From Terfezia claveryi (taxonomy: Eukaryota; Ascomycota; Pezizomycetes; Pezizales; Pezizaceae): DNA of 64,000 nucleotides. The translations under genes and the position numbers were made by a program. Numbering within the stretch: the stretch's first letter is position 1; each line of letters begins with the position of its first letter. Below the pieces are notes generated by a model, which was given only the letters and a program-made list of their open reading frames with translations, was not told where the DNA came from and did no database searches. Shown here one piece after another: positions 45,131-56,585 of the stretch. The stretch is from contig WHUX01000025.1 in the NCBI GenBank assembly GCA_015179025.1, positions 423,873 through 487,872 on the forward strand. The letters run 5' to 3'.

Positions 45131-45850
45131 ATGCCTTCACGTCAACCTCGCCAGAAACTGATGTTCCCACCATCAGAGCTATCTCCAAAAGATAGTACTA
45201 ATAGGTATGTCCTACTTAGCTTAGCAAAGAAACCCCCTTTGGTTGAGAAAGCCTCCCTTTAGTTGAGAAAGCCTCCCTTTGGTTGAGAAAGCCCCCCTTT
45301 AGTTAAGAAAGCCCCCTTTTGGTTGAGAGCCCCCCTTAGGAGACCCCTTTGGAGTAAGAGCCCTCCCATTAGAGTGAGAGTTCTCCCATTAGAGTAAGAG
45401 ACCTCCCATTGGAGCGAGAGCTCTCCCATAATTGGAGCGAGAGCCCTCCCATAATTGAAGCGAGAGTCTTAGTCCTAGCTAATATTTTCTTAGTATTAAT
45501 GAAGACCCAACGAAGACATTATATAGAACACGAAGCCAGCGTAAGTGGATAGCTCCTCTCCAACGTGTATCGGAATTAACTACCGATGTTGAAGATATGG
45601 AGGAGGATATAGAAGTACCACCCACGTCACCATCACCATATGGTAAGTAAGCAAAGAAACATTTAGAGTCGGATTATCTATAACTAGCAATGAATTAGAG
45701 AACTAAGAAAATATGCTACTCGCAGTCCTATTTCCAACCCCTCCCGTACCTCCGCTGACTCCAATGCGTCCCCTAACTCCAGTAGCTCCTCCAAATCTAG
45801 CTTCTCCTCAATCTGCAAAGTCAAATCAGAGGCAGCAGATAAGACAATAG
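45131..45850 (+). CDS. Small uncharacterised protein, three exons, minisatellite in intron 1
   Basis: Not recognised. Exons 45131-45204, 45494-45642 and 45726-45850 splice with GT-AG sites into 115 codons plus stop with phase kept throughout. The product starts MPSRQPRQKLMFPPSELSPK, has a basic segment (LYRTRSQRKWIAPLQR), an acidic segment (TDVEDMEEDIEVP) and a Pro-rich C-terminal third (PTPPVPPLTPMRPLTPVAPP). It looks disordered. Intron 1 (289 nt) is almost filled by a minisatellite. Support is only the coherent splice frame; it sits in repeat-rich DNA 0.7 kb from a Plavaka element, so it may be a relic or an accessory gene. Confidence 0.5.
45229..45470. repeat. Minisatellite, about 20-22 bp units
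   Basis: First a series of TTTGGTTGAGAAAGCCTCCC units, then a diverged series of ATTAGAGTGAGAGTTCTCCC units, around a dozen in all. The two series look like successive stages of one array. It fills intron 1 of the predicted small gene. Confidence 0.85.
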
Positions 45851-46585
45851 CTAAGACAATGGCATGCCTATTGCGAACGTCTATAGAAACGTAGTCAAGA
45901 GGAAGGATGAGGGAGGAAAGGATTGATGATTTGGGCGATGGAAGAGTCAATATCAAAGTTCATGCAGGAAGTGATTCTTTTGTTCAGGTTGGAAATTGTA
46001 GTTTTATTAAAGGGGAGAGCAAACATAATAAACTATGAGAGTGTTCCAACCAGTGAAGTCGGAACTTGTATCCAAGTGACGACAGTAGTATTGCCTTAGG
46101 CAGCCCTGAACTCGGCAAAGAAGTGGCATGGTTGAAGTGAGGGTCATAGATAGGACCTTAACTAAGATAGGAAGCACCCCAGCCTCATCTTGTTGTTCTT
46201 GCCAGCGTGATCATAGTGGCTTCAGTTGGCTGATCGTGGCGTTGAATTTAGATGCAATAAGATGAAGTGAGAGCTCTCCCGACTCCAGAGGTAGAGGCAG
46301 TCTCCATGGTAGAGGGAAGTAAGGAAGGATGCGAAGGTTGTGTATTTGGTGTGGGGTAGAAGGAAGAAAGTAAGTAGAGAGAAGATTAGGAAGGGGGGTG
46401 GGGCCAAGGTATCGTGCATAGTCGATCTTGGCAAAATCCAACGCATCACGTCGGATAGGATTCTTTATTCAGTGCAATCGGAGCCTTGGCACTTACGAAG
46501 CTTATTCCCTGAGATTCTGTTAATGAAAATATTACACCACAAATCTGTCTCTTACAACATTTTACAACCTCCGTGACGTTTCAAA

Positions 46586-49503
46586 ATGAACAGATACAAA
46601 ACCCTATGCCAATGGTGCCCACGATTCTATACTTCAGCTGGAGCATATTCAAATCATCTGGAGAAGGTTCATCCCGAAAAAAACGTGAAGGATCTTAATG
46701 GGCCACTGCCACCGTCTCGAAAGCGTCGGTTCTCCAACACCAGAGATACTACTAATTTAGATTATGATATAGACGAAGTCAATTTCACAGATATTATATC
46801 TGCTGATGTTGATTACTACTCTGATTCATGCCATAGCGAGGGATCTGATAGGGAGGCTCGAACTTTTTGTATTGAACCAAAATCCGATGAGGGAAGTCAG
46901 CACATTGATGCAATCACCTATCCACGTGCAGGCAACCCAATACGTCCACATGTATTTCCGGAGGAAGACCGAAACTTCAATTTGTTTGCTCCATTCCGCA
47001 CCTCAATTGATTATCGACTGGCACGCTTCTTCAATTCTACAAAGACCTCACAGTCAAAGATCGACCAGTTTTTCAAGGATAACCTCTTGAAAGGCCTCAA
47101 TCCAACGCACGAGGTTCAATTTCGGTCAGCATATACAATGTATAAGCTTATCGACGCAGCGGCAAATGAACCTTCCTGGCACTCAGGAACAGTGAACTAC
47201 CCATTACTCAAGGGGGTGGCCTTTTATTATCGGAATATTATTGCAGCAGTGAAGTACCTTCTACGCCAAAAGGTTTATGCCAGCGAGATGGCCTGGGGCC
47301 CGCGGCAAGAATACGACAACGAAGGGAACAGGGTATATAGTGAGATCCATACTGCACAGTGGTGGGAAGACACTCAGGTGAGCAATTTGTGTGTACTACG
47401 TCGGATATCCAACTAACTGAAACGGATAGGCTTTGCTACCTGAAGGCAGGACACTTGTTCGATTTTACTAGCATCAGATGAACTCACCTAACGAATTTCT
47501 CTGGAGACAAAAGTTATGGCCTGTTTATATGAGTATAGGCAATATTGGAAGCTCCATACGCAATACACATATGATGCATGCTGATACCAATTGCACTACT
47601 ACCGATTGGCCCGAAACGAATCAACAAAATACCTGGGTATTCAGTAGAAACGCAGGAAATTTAGGCGTTGCAAACCATACACATGTTTTGGCGCATTTGC
47701 TAAAAACCGCTATCTACGTGAGATGTTAGAAGGCTACGAGATGGTTTATGCTGATGGAACGTAACTTATACTTTCCTAAGCTCTTTTATTGGCTCGCTGA
47801 CCATATAGAAAATCTACAATCTATGGTATTGCAAACAACTGCTGCCCTTCTTACACAATTCAACCGAGAAGCTTGGTAAGTATTCAGGAAGTGGTTATCC
47901 AGCTCACTCACATCAAAATTATACCGCTGCATACAACGATTCCGACGCTGTCAGTTTGAAAGCAAACGGCGTTAAAAACATCAAAAACGCCTTGTGGTCA
48001 GTCCCAAATATAAATCCGCCTGAGCTCGTTCGAGCAGATGTTTTGCACAATATCCTCCTAGGAGTGTTAAATCATTTAATGGATTGGATTCAAGGTTTTC
48101 TAGAATACTATGAGCGGATTAATGCATTTGACTATGTCTGGCATCGGTTGCCTCCCTACCCCGGATTTTCAGTTCCGACCAAGGGATACCGAGTTGTTTC
48201 ACAATGGTCGGGAAAGGAAATGCGGAACTTTGGTAAAGTCATTCTTGGAACATTTACCGCGGCGTTGCGTCGGAAGGCCAACCAACCACGGCCCACCGGA
48301 GGTCAGGTACAGGAGTTCAACCGAGCAATTCGCTGCGTACGTAGCATCACTGACTTCTATCTCATGACTCAGTATCCTAGTCATACGGATAAGACAGTTT
48401 CTTATTTACAAGAATATTTGCGTGTGTTTCATGAAACTAAAGCTGTGTTCTTGAGGTTCCGTGCTGATAAGAAAACAAGAAAGGCTGCTGCAGAAGCACA
48501 TAAGGATTTGTTGAAGGAACAAGCGGGATCATTGGTTGAAGACCTCAAGCGTCGGAAAAGTTAGGATGCTCAAGAAAATACCTTGTACCGGTGGGAATTG
48601 GTGAATGAGATTTTACAAGAAGGGGCGCACTTCCAATTTCCCAAAAATCTATTAATCTCCCATTATGCCAACAGATTCTGAAGTTTAGGGCTCTAGCTCA
48701 ATATTCCACGAATATCAGTGAAGCTATGCATAAAGGCCTTAAGGATGCTTACCATCGAGTAATAGAGTTAATGCAACACTATAGATAGTTACTACCTATA
48801 CGAGAGATCATACTTTTGCTATGAAGGACCTGACACTTAATCTATGGAACTAGGTTTGGCAAAATGGAGATGTGACGCCAGGTGTTGGAAAACAGGTCTA
48901 CTTGAGGTTGCGGGGGAAATTGAGTTGGGATTAATATCCAGCCTCAAGGATCTGGAGTGTGTAACTGGCTGCCAGATCTGGTGCTGACAATGCAAGCGTT
49001 TTTAAGGCAGGAAGTTAGAAGAATGGATTCCGACCCTACCGAGCTATTAGTTCAGGAATTCGTTCATATGGGGTGCTTCAAATTCCAGTGCCAAAAATTC
49101 AATGGAGAAGGGTTCATTTTGCACAATGCTAGATGCAGAGAAAATTTCACAGGAAGGAAAGATACAATTGATATGGTAAGGAGACAGTATGCATTGGATA
49201 AGGCACTAGTAGGAACTCTGAATGGTTGAATACCAGGATAAATCAATGCATTGTTCAAAGTAATAACTATAGCAGGAATGTGCATAGGTTGGCGCATGTG
49301 ATCTGCTTCCATGTATTGGGTTGAATGCTGTGCAGGGCATAGAAGGGATGGTTCGCGTTGGATTGCTGATGAGTGAGGAAGGGGTTATAGTTAAGATGTC
49401 ACAAATAGAAGGGATTGTGCATTTAATACCATTAGAGCCAGGGGAAAGTTGGTTGGTAAATAATAGAATAGACTTAGAGATGTGGAATATGATTTATAAT
49501 TAG
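46586..49503 (+). pseudogene. Decayed Plavaka-type transposase gene
   Basis: Plavaka elements belong to the CACTA-like DNA transposons of fungi, best known from basidiomycetes. The frame from 46586 starts with a C2H2-like finger (CQWCPRFYTSAGAYSNHLEKVH), then the family block YRNIIAAVKYLLRQ followed by RVYSEIHTAQWWEDTQ. Later pieces in shifted frames: WRQKLWPVYMSIGNI (about 47505), LVRADVLHNILLGVLNHLMD with HRLPPYPGF and AIRCVRSITDFYLMTQYPSH (47956-48564), then FPKIHLL and ISEAMHKGLKDAYH (about 48640-48790), and the C-terminal ending GIVHLIPL with SWLVNNRIDLEMWNMIYN (to 49503). Stops and frameshifts separate these, although some gaps may be introns. The order of conserved blocks is complete, so decay is recent to moderate. 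Element ends were not found. Confidence 0.75.
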
Positions 49504-49911
49504 GAAATAATAAACTTGTGACCAGTTGAGAAAAGAGCACAAAGAATGTGAAGTGTCAGATGTAAAATAGGTGCCAGGCCAATATTAGGAGGGCATGTGT
49601 GAGGGCGTATAGAGGTAAGCAGAAAATTGTAACACATGGGATGGTATAAAAGTAGTTGATGTATCCGGATACAGATTTGTTTATTTTTTCTGCTGAAGTT
49701 TGAGGGTGCATATAGGTGTATGAGAGCAGTAGGAATTTGGTGTGTTCAAGTACAGAGCATATATTTTGAGGATGCATGGGGTGTATGAGTGAGAGCAGAA
49801 TTTTGTAGTATGAACAGGGGTGAATGAGAGCAGCAGGAATTTGGTGGTGCACCAGGTGGAACAAAACTAGTTGCTGGCGTCATGATGGAGAATTTTTTTT
49901 GCTTGATGTTT

Positions 49912-50740
49912 GGGGGGGTCCACTAATCTGTTCACGCATATTACGCGCTCCTATAGCTATACCAGTACCTAGACTTCATGCGCTTTTTCTATGGCTAATA
50001 TACCATGTATGATTACTCCATACACTCTTATAGGCAGGCATGCTTTAAATACGCGCTGCGATAGCTATCTGTTAGTTAGATGCGGTTCCACAGTTACAAT
50101 CACGCTTCAGGGTAATCTTCGCTCAGGTCTGTGCTTGTGGCTCTTGGTGTATGACCAGGCATGCGCTGCTGGTAGGTAGTGTGTTCCCAATGATAGATTG
50201 CCTATTATAGTAGAATATACTCCATACATAGCACCAAAATATATATATGATAATCATAAATATATAGAGATGATTATTCTAAATACTTTCGCTCTCGGCT
50301 AAAGATCATATATGTGCTCTCTATGTTGGTAAGTAATAGCCAACTTGTACTTCTAGTGATGTTTATTTATAGAGTATGGTATTACGTAAGATCTTACTCT
50401 GAAGTTCATTCAACACTGTGTATAGGTTTACTCTGAACCCGCACTACAAACTATGCGAAAAATAAACTATAGTAGTTTAGACATATTAAAGATACCAATG
50501 CAATAGAAGCGAGTGGGGAACACCAGGTTACCTGAAGCAGGATAGTAACTACAAAGCATATCAAACCAATAGATAATTATCGCAGCGTGTAATTTAAAGC
50601 ATGCCTACCTTAAGAGTGTATGGAGTAATAAAGCAATCATACATGGTATATTAGCCATAGAAAAAGCGCATGAAGTCTAGGTAGTACTGGTATAGCTATA
50701 GGAGCCTGTAATATGCGTGAACAGATTAGCGGACCCCCCC
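49912..50740. mobile_element. Foldback element, 829 bp, with about 160-bp inverted arms
   Basis: Arms 49912-50070 and 50571-50740 are inverted copies: the left begins GGGGGGGTCCACTAATCTGT, the right ends AGATTAGCGGACCCCCCC. Within them CTATAGCTATACCAGTAC, ATGGCTAATATACCATGTAT and GGCATGCTTTAAAT recur. The 500-bp centre has no gene. Outer target duplication is not evident. It begins 0.4 kb after the Plavaka transposase remnant, but no link between the two is shown. Confidence 0.8.
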
Positions 50741-50787
50741 GAAGCACAACAGAAGCACTGAGAGATATCGCCATGTACTAGGTAATT

Positions 50788-50935
50788 TGAGTATGTTGCG
50801 GAGTGTGCTGGGTATGGGCGTGGTATGCTGCTGAGTATGGGCGCAGTATGCTGCTGGGTATGGGGATGGGTATACTGCGTGTCGGTTATGCTGGGTATGC
50901 TGGGTATGCTAGGTAGGGTATGCTGAACTGCATGG
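50788..50935. repeat. CTGGGTATG minisatellite
   Basis: Irregular array of CTGGGTATG and longer TATGCTGCTGGGTATGGG-type units. Confidence 0.8.
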
Positions 50936-51326
50936 GCGCGTGTTAGTCTGGCATAAAAAAGGGGCCTTTGCATATAGCCATGCCAAGGCAGCGAGGGTGT
51001 TGGTCTAGTAGAGAGAGTGGTTTAGTGTTGTATTTCTTAGACATGTTCCACTAAGTGGAGGGCATTTTACAGTAGTCCGTGTTACCCGGAGGGCATTTTA
51101 AAGGTTTTCCAATTCAGTGAAGTTTGGAGCAATCATAATTACAATACTTTTGTCTACATGTTGCACGATTTCTTTTCACAATGGAAAATAGGATCCGGGT
51201 AAGGTACAAAGCGGTACTTTCTTAATCGCAGGCACTTTTTTATACACAGATTGCTAAGGTACTTCAATTCCTCGATTTTAAATCTAAACGAAGCAAGTTC
51301 TACCGAGAATTATACAACAGGTAGAT

Positions 51327-52776
51327 GCTGTTTTACCATTGGCTACCTAGGTAAAGTGACCGACCACGGTAGGTTGACCGGGGTCAACACGCTAGCCATT
51401 TTCGGGAATCCCGTGATGCTAGGCGAGCAGAGTGGTAAGCGGCCATTCTGGCTAAATGAGATCTATGGAAACAACTTCGCTCTACAACATGGTAGCCCTC
51501 ATGCCCGCCAAAATCAGCCTATATACAATACCTCCAGTCTACGATATGACCTCCGGTCAACCACCCCCCCCTCGACCCACCATATAGGCTGAATATCGGG
51601 CAGGTGAGCCTATGAGCACTAGAAGGCCTTTACAAGCATCTATATTCATAATAAAACAGCTTTTATAGTAGCAGCCTACAATATAGTGAAATGTATATTA
51701 AACAAGTCACTCACCGCTGTTTATTGAGAATGCGCTAATTATGCTATCCTAAACCACCTGCTCTCAATCTGCTGCAAAATACTCATCTCGCCACTACGGA
51801 GAGGCTTCTAATAGTACGAATATGCCTCTGCATTAAAGACCACGCCTCCAATAACTCTCCCAATAAGACCCCCCCCCCGTCCCTCTCCATTACACCCCTC
51901 CCTCCATTAACCCCATGGGCCGAATATCCCCTTTACACCAACCATGTGCTTAAGCCCAAGCATACCCGATACCAGTAGGAGATATATAAGTGCTAGGTGC
52001 TAGGGTAGACTCGCCAAACTAGGTAGGACCTAGGTTGGGGAAACTAGGTTAGATGCACTAGATTAGACACTGGTTACATCTAGGTGCAGCCAGTTAGACG
52101 CTAAGTCAGGTGATAAGGCGTCGTGGAAGTTTAGTTGAGTTATAGGCCTATTCGTCCAATATTTTGCCTATATGGTGGGGTCGAGTGGGGGGGGGGGGGC
52201 CTTCTTAGAGGGCCGTTGGGGGTAGTGGTCTTTAATGCAGGGACATATTGGTACTATTGGAAGCCTCTCTGTGGTGGTTGAGAATACTGTGAATGAGTAT
52301 TTTGCAGCAGATTTGAGAGCAGGAGGTTTAGGGCAACATAAATCAAGTAAAATTAGCGAATTCTCAAATAAACTTATTTTGTAGCGGTGAATGAATTGTT
52401 TGATAGCATACCGTTTCACTATATTGTAGGCTGCTGCTATAAAAGCTGTTTTAGTACGAATATAGATGCTTGGTAAAGGCCTTCTAGTGCTCATAGGCTC
52501 ACCTGCCCAATATTAAGCCTATATGGTGGGGTCGAGGGGGTGGGTGGTTGACCGGGAGGTCATATCGAAGACTGGAGGTATTGGTATATAGGCTGATTTT
52601 GGCGGGGCATGAAGGCTACCATGTTGTAGAGCGAAGTTGTTTCCATAGATCTCAATTTAGCCAGAATGGCCGCTTACTCTGCTCGCCTAGCATCACGGGA
52701 TTCCCGAAAATGGCTAGCGTGTTGACCCCGGTCAACCTACCGTGGTCGGTCATCCTTAGGTAGCCGATGGTACAGC
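51327..52776. mobile_element. 1.45-kb imperfect palindrome (long-arm inverted repeat element)
   Basis: Left arm about 51327-51925, right arm about 52150-52776, spacer about 225 bp. Outer 230 bp are nearly identical in inverted order (GACCGACCACGGTAGGTTGA, CGCTAGCCATTTTCGGGAAT, GGCCATTCTGGCTAAAT). The inner parts are more diverged (GAGGCTTCYAATAGTAC, CTGCATTAAAGACCAC). CTCGACCCCACCATATAGGC recurs inside each arm next to C/G homopolymers, hinting at one element nested in another. The spacer has no recognised gene. Short in-frame stretches in the arms are not conserved as protein. Either a foldback transposon or an inverted duplication. Confidence 0.8.
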
Positions 52777-53042
52777 GTTGTGGGAGATCAAATGGCACAA
52801 TTCTACAACAAACATCATATTTGGCAAACCAGCTGTGGGTTCGTTCGCATACATATTTCGCATGGGAGTACAGGCATTAGAGAGCTGCTGATCCATACAG
52901 CAGCCACAAAGGAAACAAAAAACATAGATTTGATGCGATGAAACGTAAAACGGAGGACGCCAAAACCAAATGCAAAATAAAACATGATCCTGCAGCACAT
53001 CATTCGCAACCCCCCCTCCCACAAATATCATTCAACCACTCA

Positions 53043-53978
53043 CTAATCCTTAAATTCCTCCCTCCACTTCTTCTGTTCCTCCTCCTCCAACCACCTCCTT
53101 ACATACTCCTTTTCCGTCCATAAATTGCCGCCAGCTCAAGCATTGGATGTTGAAACTCCTCCTCGTCATCATCGTCCTCCGCCTCCTCCTCCTCCATCGC
53201 CTCCCCCCTAAGGCCATGTACAGCGCCCCAAATTCGGGGAATAACCCTCAAACACGCCCCTAAGGTTGCGATATTCCTCAGAAATACCAAAATATTGACT
53301 CTAAGATTATCGTAGTGGTTACTATTAGAGAGAAGTTGGAGATGACTGGCATATAATTGTAGTCGATAAAGGTCCGATGACGTGACCAGTACATCGGGAT
53401 TAAAACTTTTCCAGATTCTGTCCCATGGGAGATGGACAACATGCTCGTCAACTACGATCCAACTTGGCACTTGGTCGAGATACCTCTGGCCATCTGCATG
53501 CACGGGTCTAACCGGTTCTCCAAACCCTCCGGTATAGTATTGACATACTCATCATCCGTACCACCGACATAGGGCATGAGTATATGCTCCCTCCTCCCCT
53601 CTACCGTTAGCTGGGCGACCCAGCTTTTGGCGTCGGGCCCCATGAATCTCGTGGAAGAATATGAGGGGATGGGAAAGACGTTCAAAATGAGGCAGCGGAG
53701 TCGGGCATCATTACGGCTAGATACGACAAGTGCGGAGTGGTAGTTATGCTTGGTAGCACCAGTGGGGGCAGTGGTGGAGAGGTGAGTGCTGCCAGGCCCA
53801 GGAATGGATTTGTCGAGGCGGACTTTAATCAGTTGGCCGGGAAGTGGGAGGAGATAGTCTTCCTGGAACCTGCGGGTGATTAAAGAGGGTTTCGAGGTGG
53901 CTGGGGTTAGCAATCCCGGGGTGTCAAGACAGCAGATATTCCGGGGGATGTGGGCGTTGGTGTCAGAGGGCGTGACAT
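53043..53978 (-). pseudogene. Conserved-looking hypothetical gene with three frameshifts
   Basis: Function not recognised. The gene starts MSRPLTPTPTSPGISAVLTP at 53978, shifts frame near 53915, continues LLTPATSKPSLITRRFQEDY and SYSSTRFMGPDAKSWVAQLT, shifts again near 53500-53550, continues RYLDQVPSWIVVDEHVVHLP and VLVTSSDLYRLQLYASHLQL with an acidic run, and shifts a third time near 53125 into NLWTEKEYVRRWLEEEQKKW ending at 53043. Each join reads naturally once one base is allowed, and none has intron signals. That many shifts in about 310 codons argues for a decaying gene, not sequence error. Lysine and aromatic patterns suggest a folded cytosolic protein. Confidence 0.6.
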
Positions 53979-54201
53979 TACCGGAGGCGTGGTGGCCCCG
54001 AAGGGAGTCGATATTGCGGGGATGTTGGTGCTAGTTGGGGTCAGTGACAGTGATGCGGATACCTGTGATGTGAAGGTATTTACGGCTCGCATACTCTGTA
54101 CATATACAAACATATAACAAACGGATATAGCCAAGGCGCTAGGGGCATGGTTGCATACTGGATGGCACATCCCCTAGTCACCCGTTTGGCTGTGGCTTGT
54201 G

Positions 54202-54423
54202 CCAACCAGACTATCGTTGCCCCTTCATGTGTGGTTTGGCCGATATGGTTGTACCACTCTGTGAGGCGGCAGCGGTTCTGGGGTGGCGGTTGGGGAGGAT
54301 ATGACTATAGGGCAGGGCAGTCTTGCTGGCGGTGGTGGCTCCGATTTTTGGATTCGCGGTGCGTTTACTTTAAACTGACAAGGATCGTTGTTTGCCAGTT
54401 GATGGCCAAAACCAACCAGACTA
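54202..54423 (+). repeat. Two CCAACCAGACTA copies 210 bp apart
   Basis: Exact 12-mers at 54202-54213 (preceded by GGCTTGTG) and 54412-54423. Neither has a visible target duplication. ATCGTTG occurs right after the first copy and again at 54383, before the second. They match the terminal motif of the micro-insertion family. Confidence 0.6.
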
Positions 54424-55050
54424 ACAAATATCATCATGTACCGGTACCTAAGCTCCAGAGCTATAATATAATTCAACCATCCGAAGTCACGTTATCAGAC
54501 TTGGCCACCCTTCGGAATATGTCAGACTATATCTGGCCCAACTTTATAGTGATAATACACGCACGAAATTTTGATTAGGTAGGTATTCAGCTATAAATGC
54601 AGATATCTGCTTACGATAGGTATAACCTAACTTTGAATACATCTAATGCGTTACACCATGGTCTTTAAATAGCTTTCGTTTATTTGTTTGTAAGTTTGTG
54701 ATGTCGAGACGCTCGATGGCACTTACCATACGTCTTTACTTATGCGGTACTTAGTGAGCATGCTCATACATGTGTCTTTACTTGTAAGAACATGTGAGCT
54801 CAGCTTTTTGCTTTATGAGATGAATGGTATCATATCAGGTGTCTGCAACACAGAATCATATTGGGGAGAACTGCTGGAATGAGTCTTCTATTACAAGACA
54901 TTCTTATGTTCCCATGCAAGGCAGAGCTTAATTAAGGTTGTTTATATTGATGCTTCACTACAGAGATCTGGTCTCTGGCAAATTCCCAGCTGTTCTCGTA
55001 TTTTGCAGCTGTATTTTTTGCTTTTCTAAAAGCAACCGCCGCCAAGATGG

Positions 55051-55126
55051 CTCAGCATCCCAACCTAGTCTCGATCAGACCATCCAACCCGAGCCAGACT
55101 AATCCCAACCAGACTACTCAGCATCC
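55051..55126 (+). repeat. Nested micro-insertion with 10-bp target duplication (site I)
   Basis: CTCAGCATCC at 55051-55060 and 55117-55126 flank 56 bases. Inside are TAGTCTCGATCAGACC, CGAGCCAGACTA and a final CCAACCAGACTA, separated by copies of ATCC(C)AACC, so it looks like at least two events. Insert plus one target copy is 66 bp, a multiple of three, and lies in frame within a 73-codon open frame starting at 55047. Confidence 0.8.
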
Positions 55127-56159
55127 TAATAGAGAAGATACCGACTTAGGAAATCAGCTACCAACACCACCACCATACCCTGCCCATACCCTACCACCTT
55201 GTGCTCCCCCGTTTCTTCTTCTCCTCCTTCTCCTCCAACTTCTTCACATCCATCAGCTTCTTGCTTAATCCTATCTCTATCAGCAATTTTGTTGTTTGGC
55301 TTATCATCTACTTATCCATCACTGTAAAGATGTGAGTGTTACTTCATATATTTAATATCTGCCACCCCATCGAGATCAGATATTCGAAACTCATTTTAGT
55401 AGCTTGATGACCGCGATTAGCTAACAGCTACGAAATAGGGAGAAAGCCACTATTTCGGTTATTTTGGAGTCGATCATTCTCTGCCTCCTAACTCTCCATT
55501 TTATCATCTATTTTTGCACCATCTTCTCTGGGTTGAAGCTTTCGATCAGCTGCTCTGGTGTCAAGCTGTCTTTCCCGAGGAAGGCGGTAGTTCTTCCGGA
55601 CCAAGCTCCGGACCCACCCCTTGAATTAAGGGGTGAAGGGGGGGTTTTGGATTGGGGGAATCAGATTTGTTTTGAAGATCATAAGAGCGAAAATGCACAA
55701 ACACATAAGAACGATAAATATGGGAAGAGTAACAGGTATGATTATTATTTTTATTGAGACATCCATGTCAGAGTTCTACTTCTACTTCTACTTCTATTTC
55801 TACTTGCTACACCCTAACTACTAAACTTATTGATGCCTACTAGGCTGTTCGGAATGAAAAATCGGAGCCGAAATCAAGGTCTCCGCCTCCAGCCTGCATC
55901 ACACATACAGCGGCATTGGAAGCATTAGAACTCTCACACTATATAAACTCCAAGCTGGAACCATGGATTCAGCCCATTAGCAGTCATTCTACAGAGAACG
56001 ACGCCGAATCGCGGGTGCACAAATAGCAGAAAAAAGTCGGCAGAGGCAAAGGACTTTGCGGGAGTGCATAGGCTTTGTTAGGAGAGGATGATTAGAGGAT
56101 ATTCCATGGTCGGGGAGGATTTTTAGAGGTAACAGGAAGCTTATACACTCATTTCACTA

Positions 56160-56250
56160 CATATCTTGATATAAGCATATATTCGCTATAAGAATGGGGG
56201 TCGACCGCCCGATGACATGCTTGTAGCGAAGTTCTACTGTGCTCTCCGCC
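56160..56250. mobile_element. Pogo/Fot-type terminal fragment, copy 1
   Basis: The minus strand reads ACAGTAGAACTTCGCTACAA followed by GCATGTCATCGGGCGGTCGA and TTATAGCGAATATATGCTTA, a style typical of fungal pogo/Fot termini. About half of it is alignable with 57968-58050. No transposase lies between the two. Confidence 0.5.
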
Positions 56251-56557
56251 AGTCTCGCACAATGCTCAACCACCTATTCAATAACCTTCGGCGTGCTGGA
56301 GTCCGCTCGCAAAGACGAGTGAATACCTCGGTAAGTGCAATACAAAAAAGAGATGACTTAGAGGTGACTTCTTAACATATATATGTAGGCTTAGAATACT
56401 CAGGCATATAACCACTGGCTCTCTGATAGGGCGGAAATGCTTCAGGCTTTATGGTAGTATACGGTTTCACTAGTGTAAGTAATGCCTTAGGTTTGTATAT
56501 ACACTCTACAATTACTAATTGATACTTCATAGTTGGCCTTATTGTGGCAAATCAGTC

Positions 56558-56585
56558 AGGAGTTAACGCCAGACTAAGGAGTTAA
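56558..56585 (+). repeat. Micro-insertion with 9-bp target duplication (site J)
   Basis: AGGAGTTAA at 56558-56566 and 56577-56585 flank exactly CGCCAGACTA. This is among the cleanest cases: nothing but the terminal motif is left between the two target copies. Confidence 0.8.

Noticed and set aside
50945..54213. A full-length transposon between TAGTCTGG at 50945 and CCAACCAGACTA at 54202-54213
   Set aside because: The outer flanks do not form a direct repeat and no transposase lies between.
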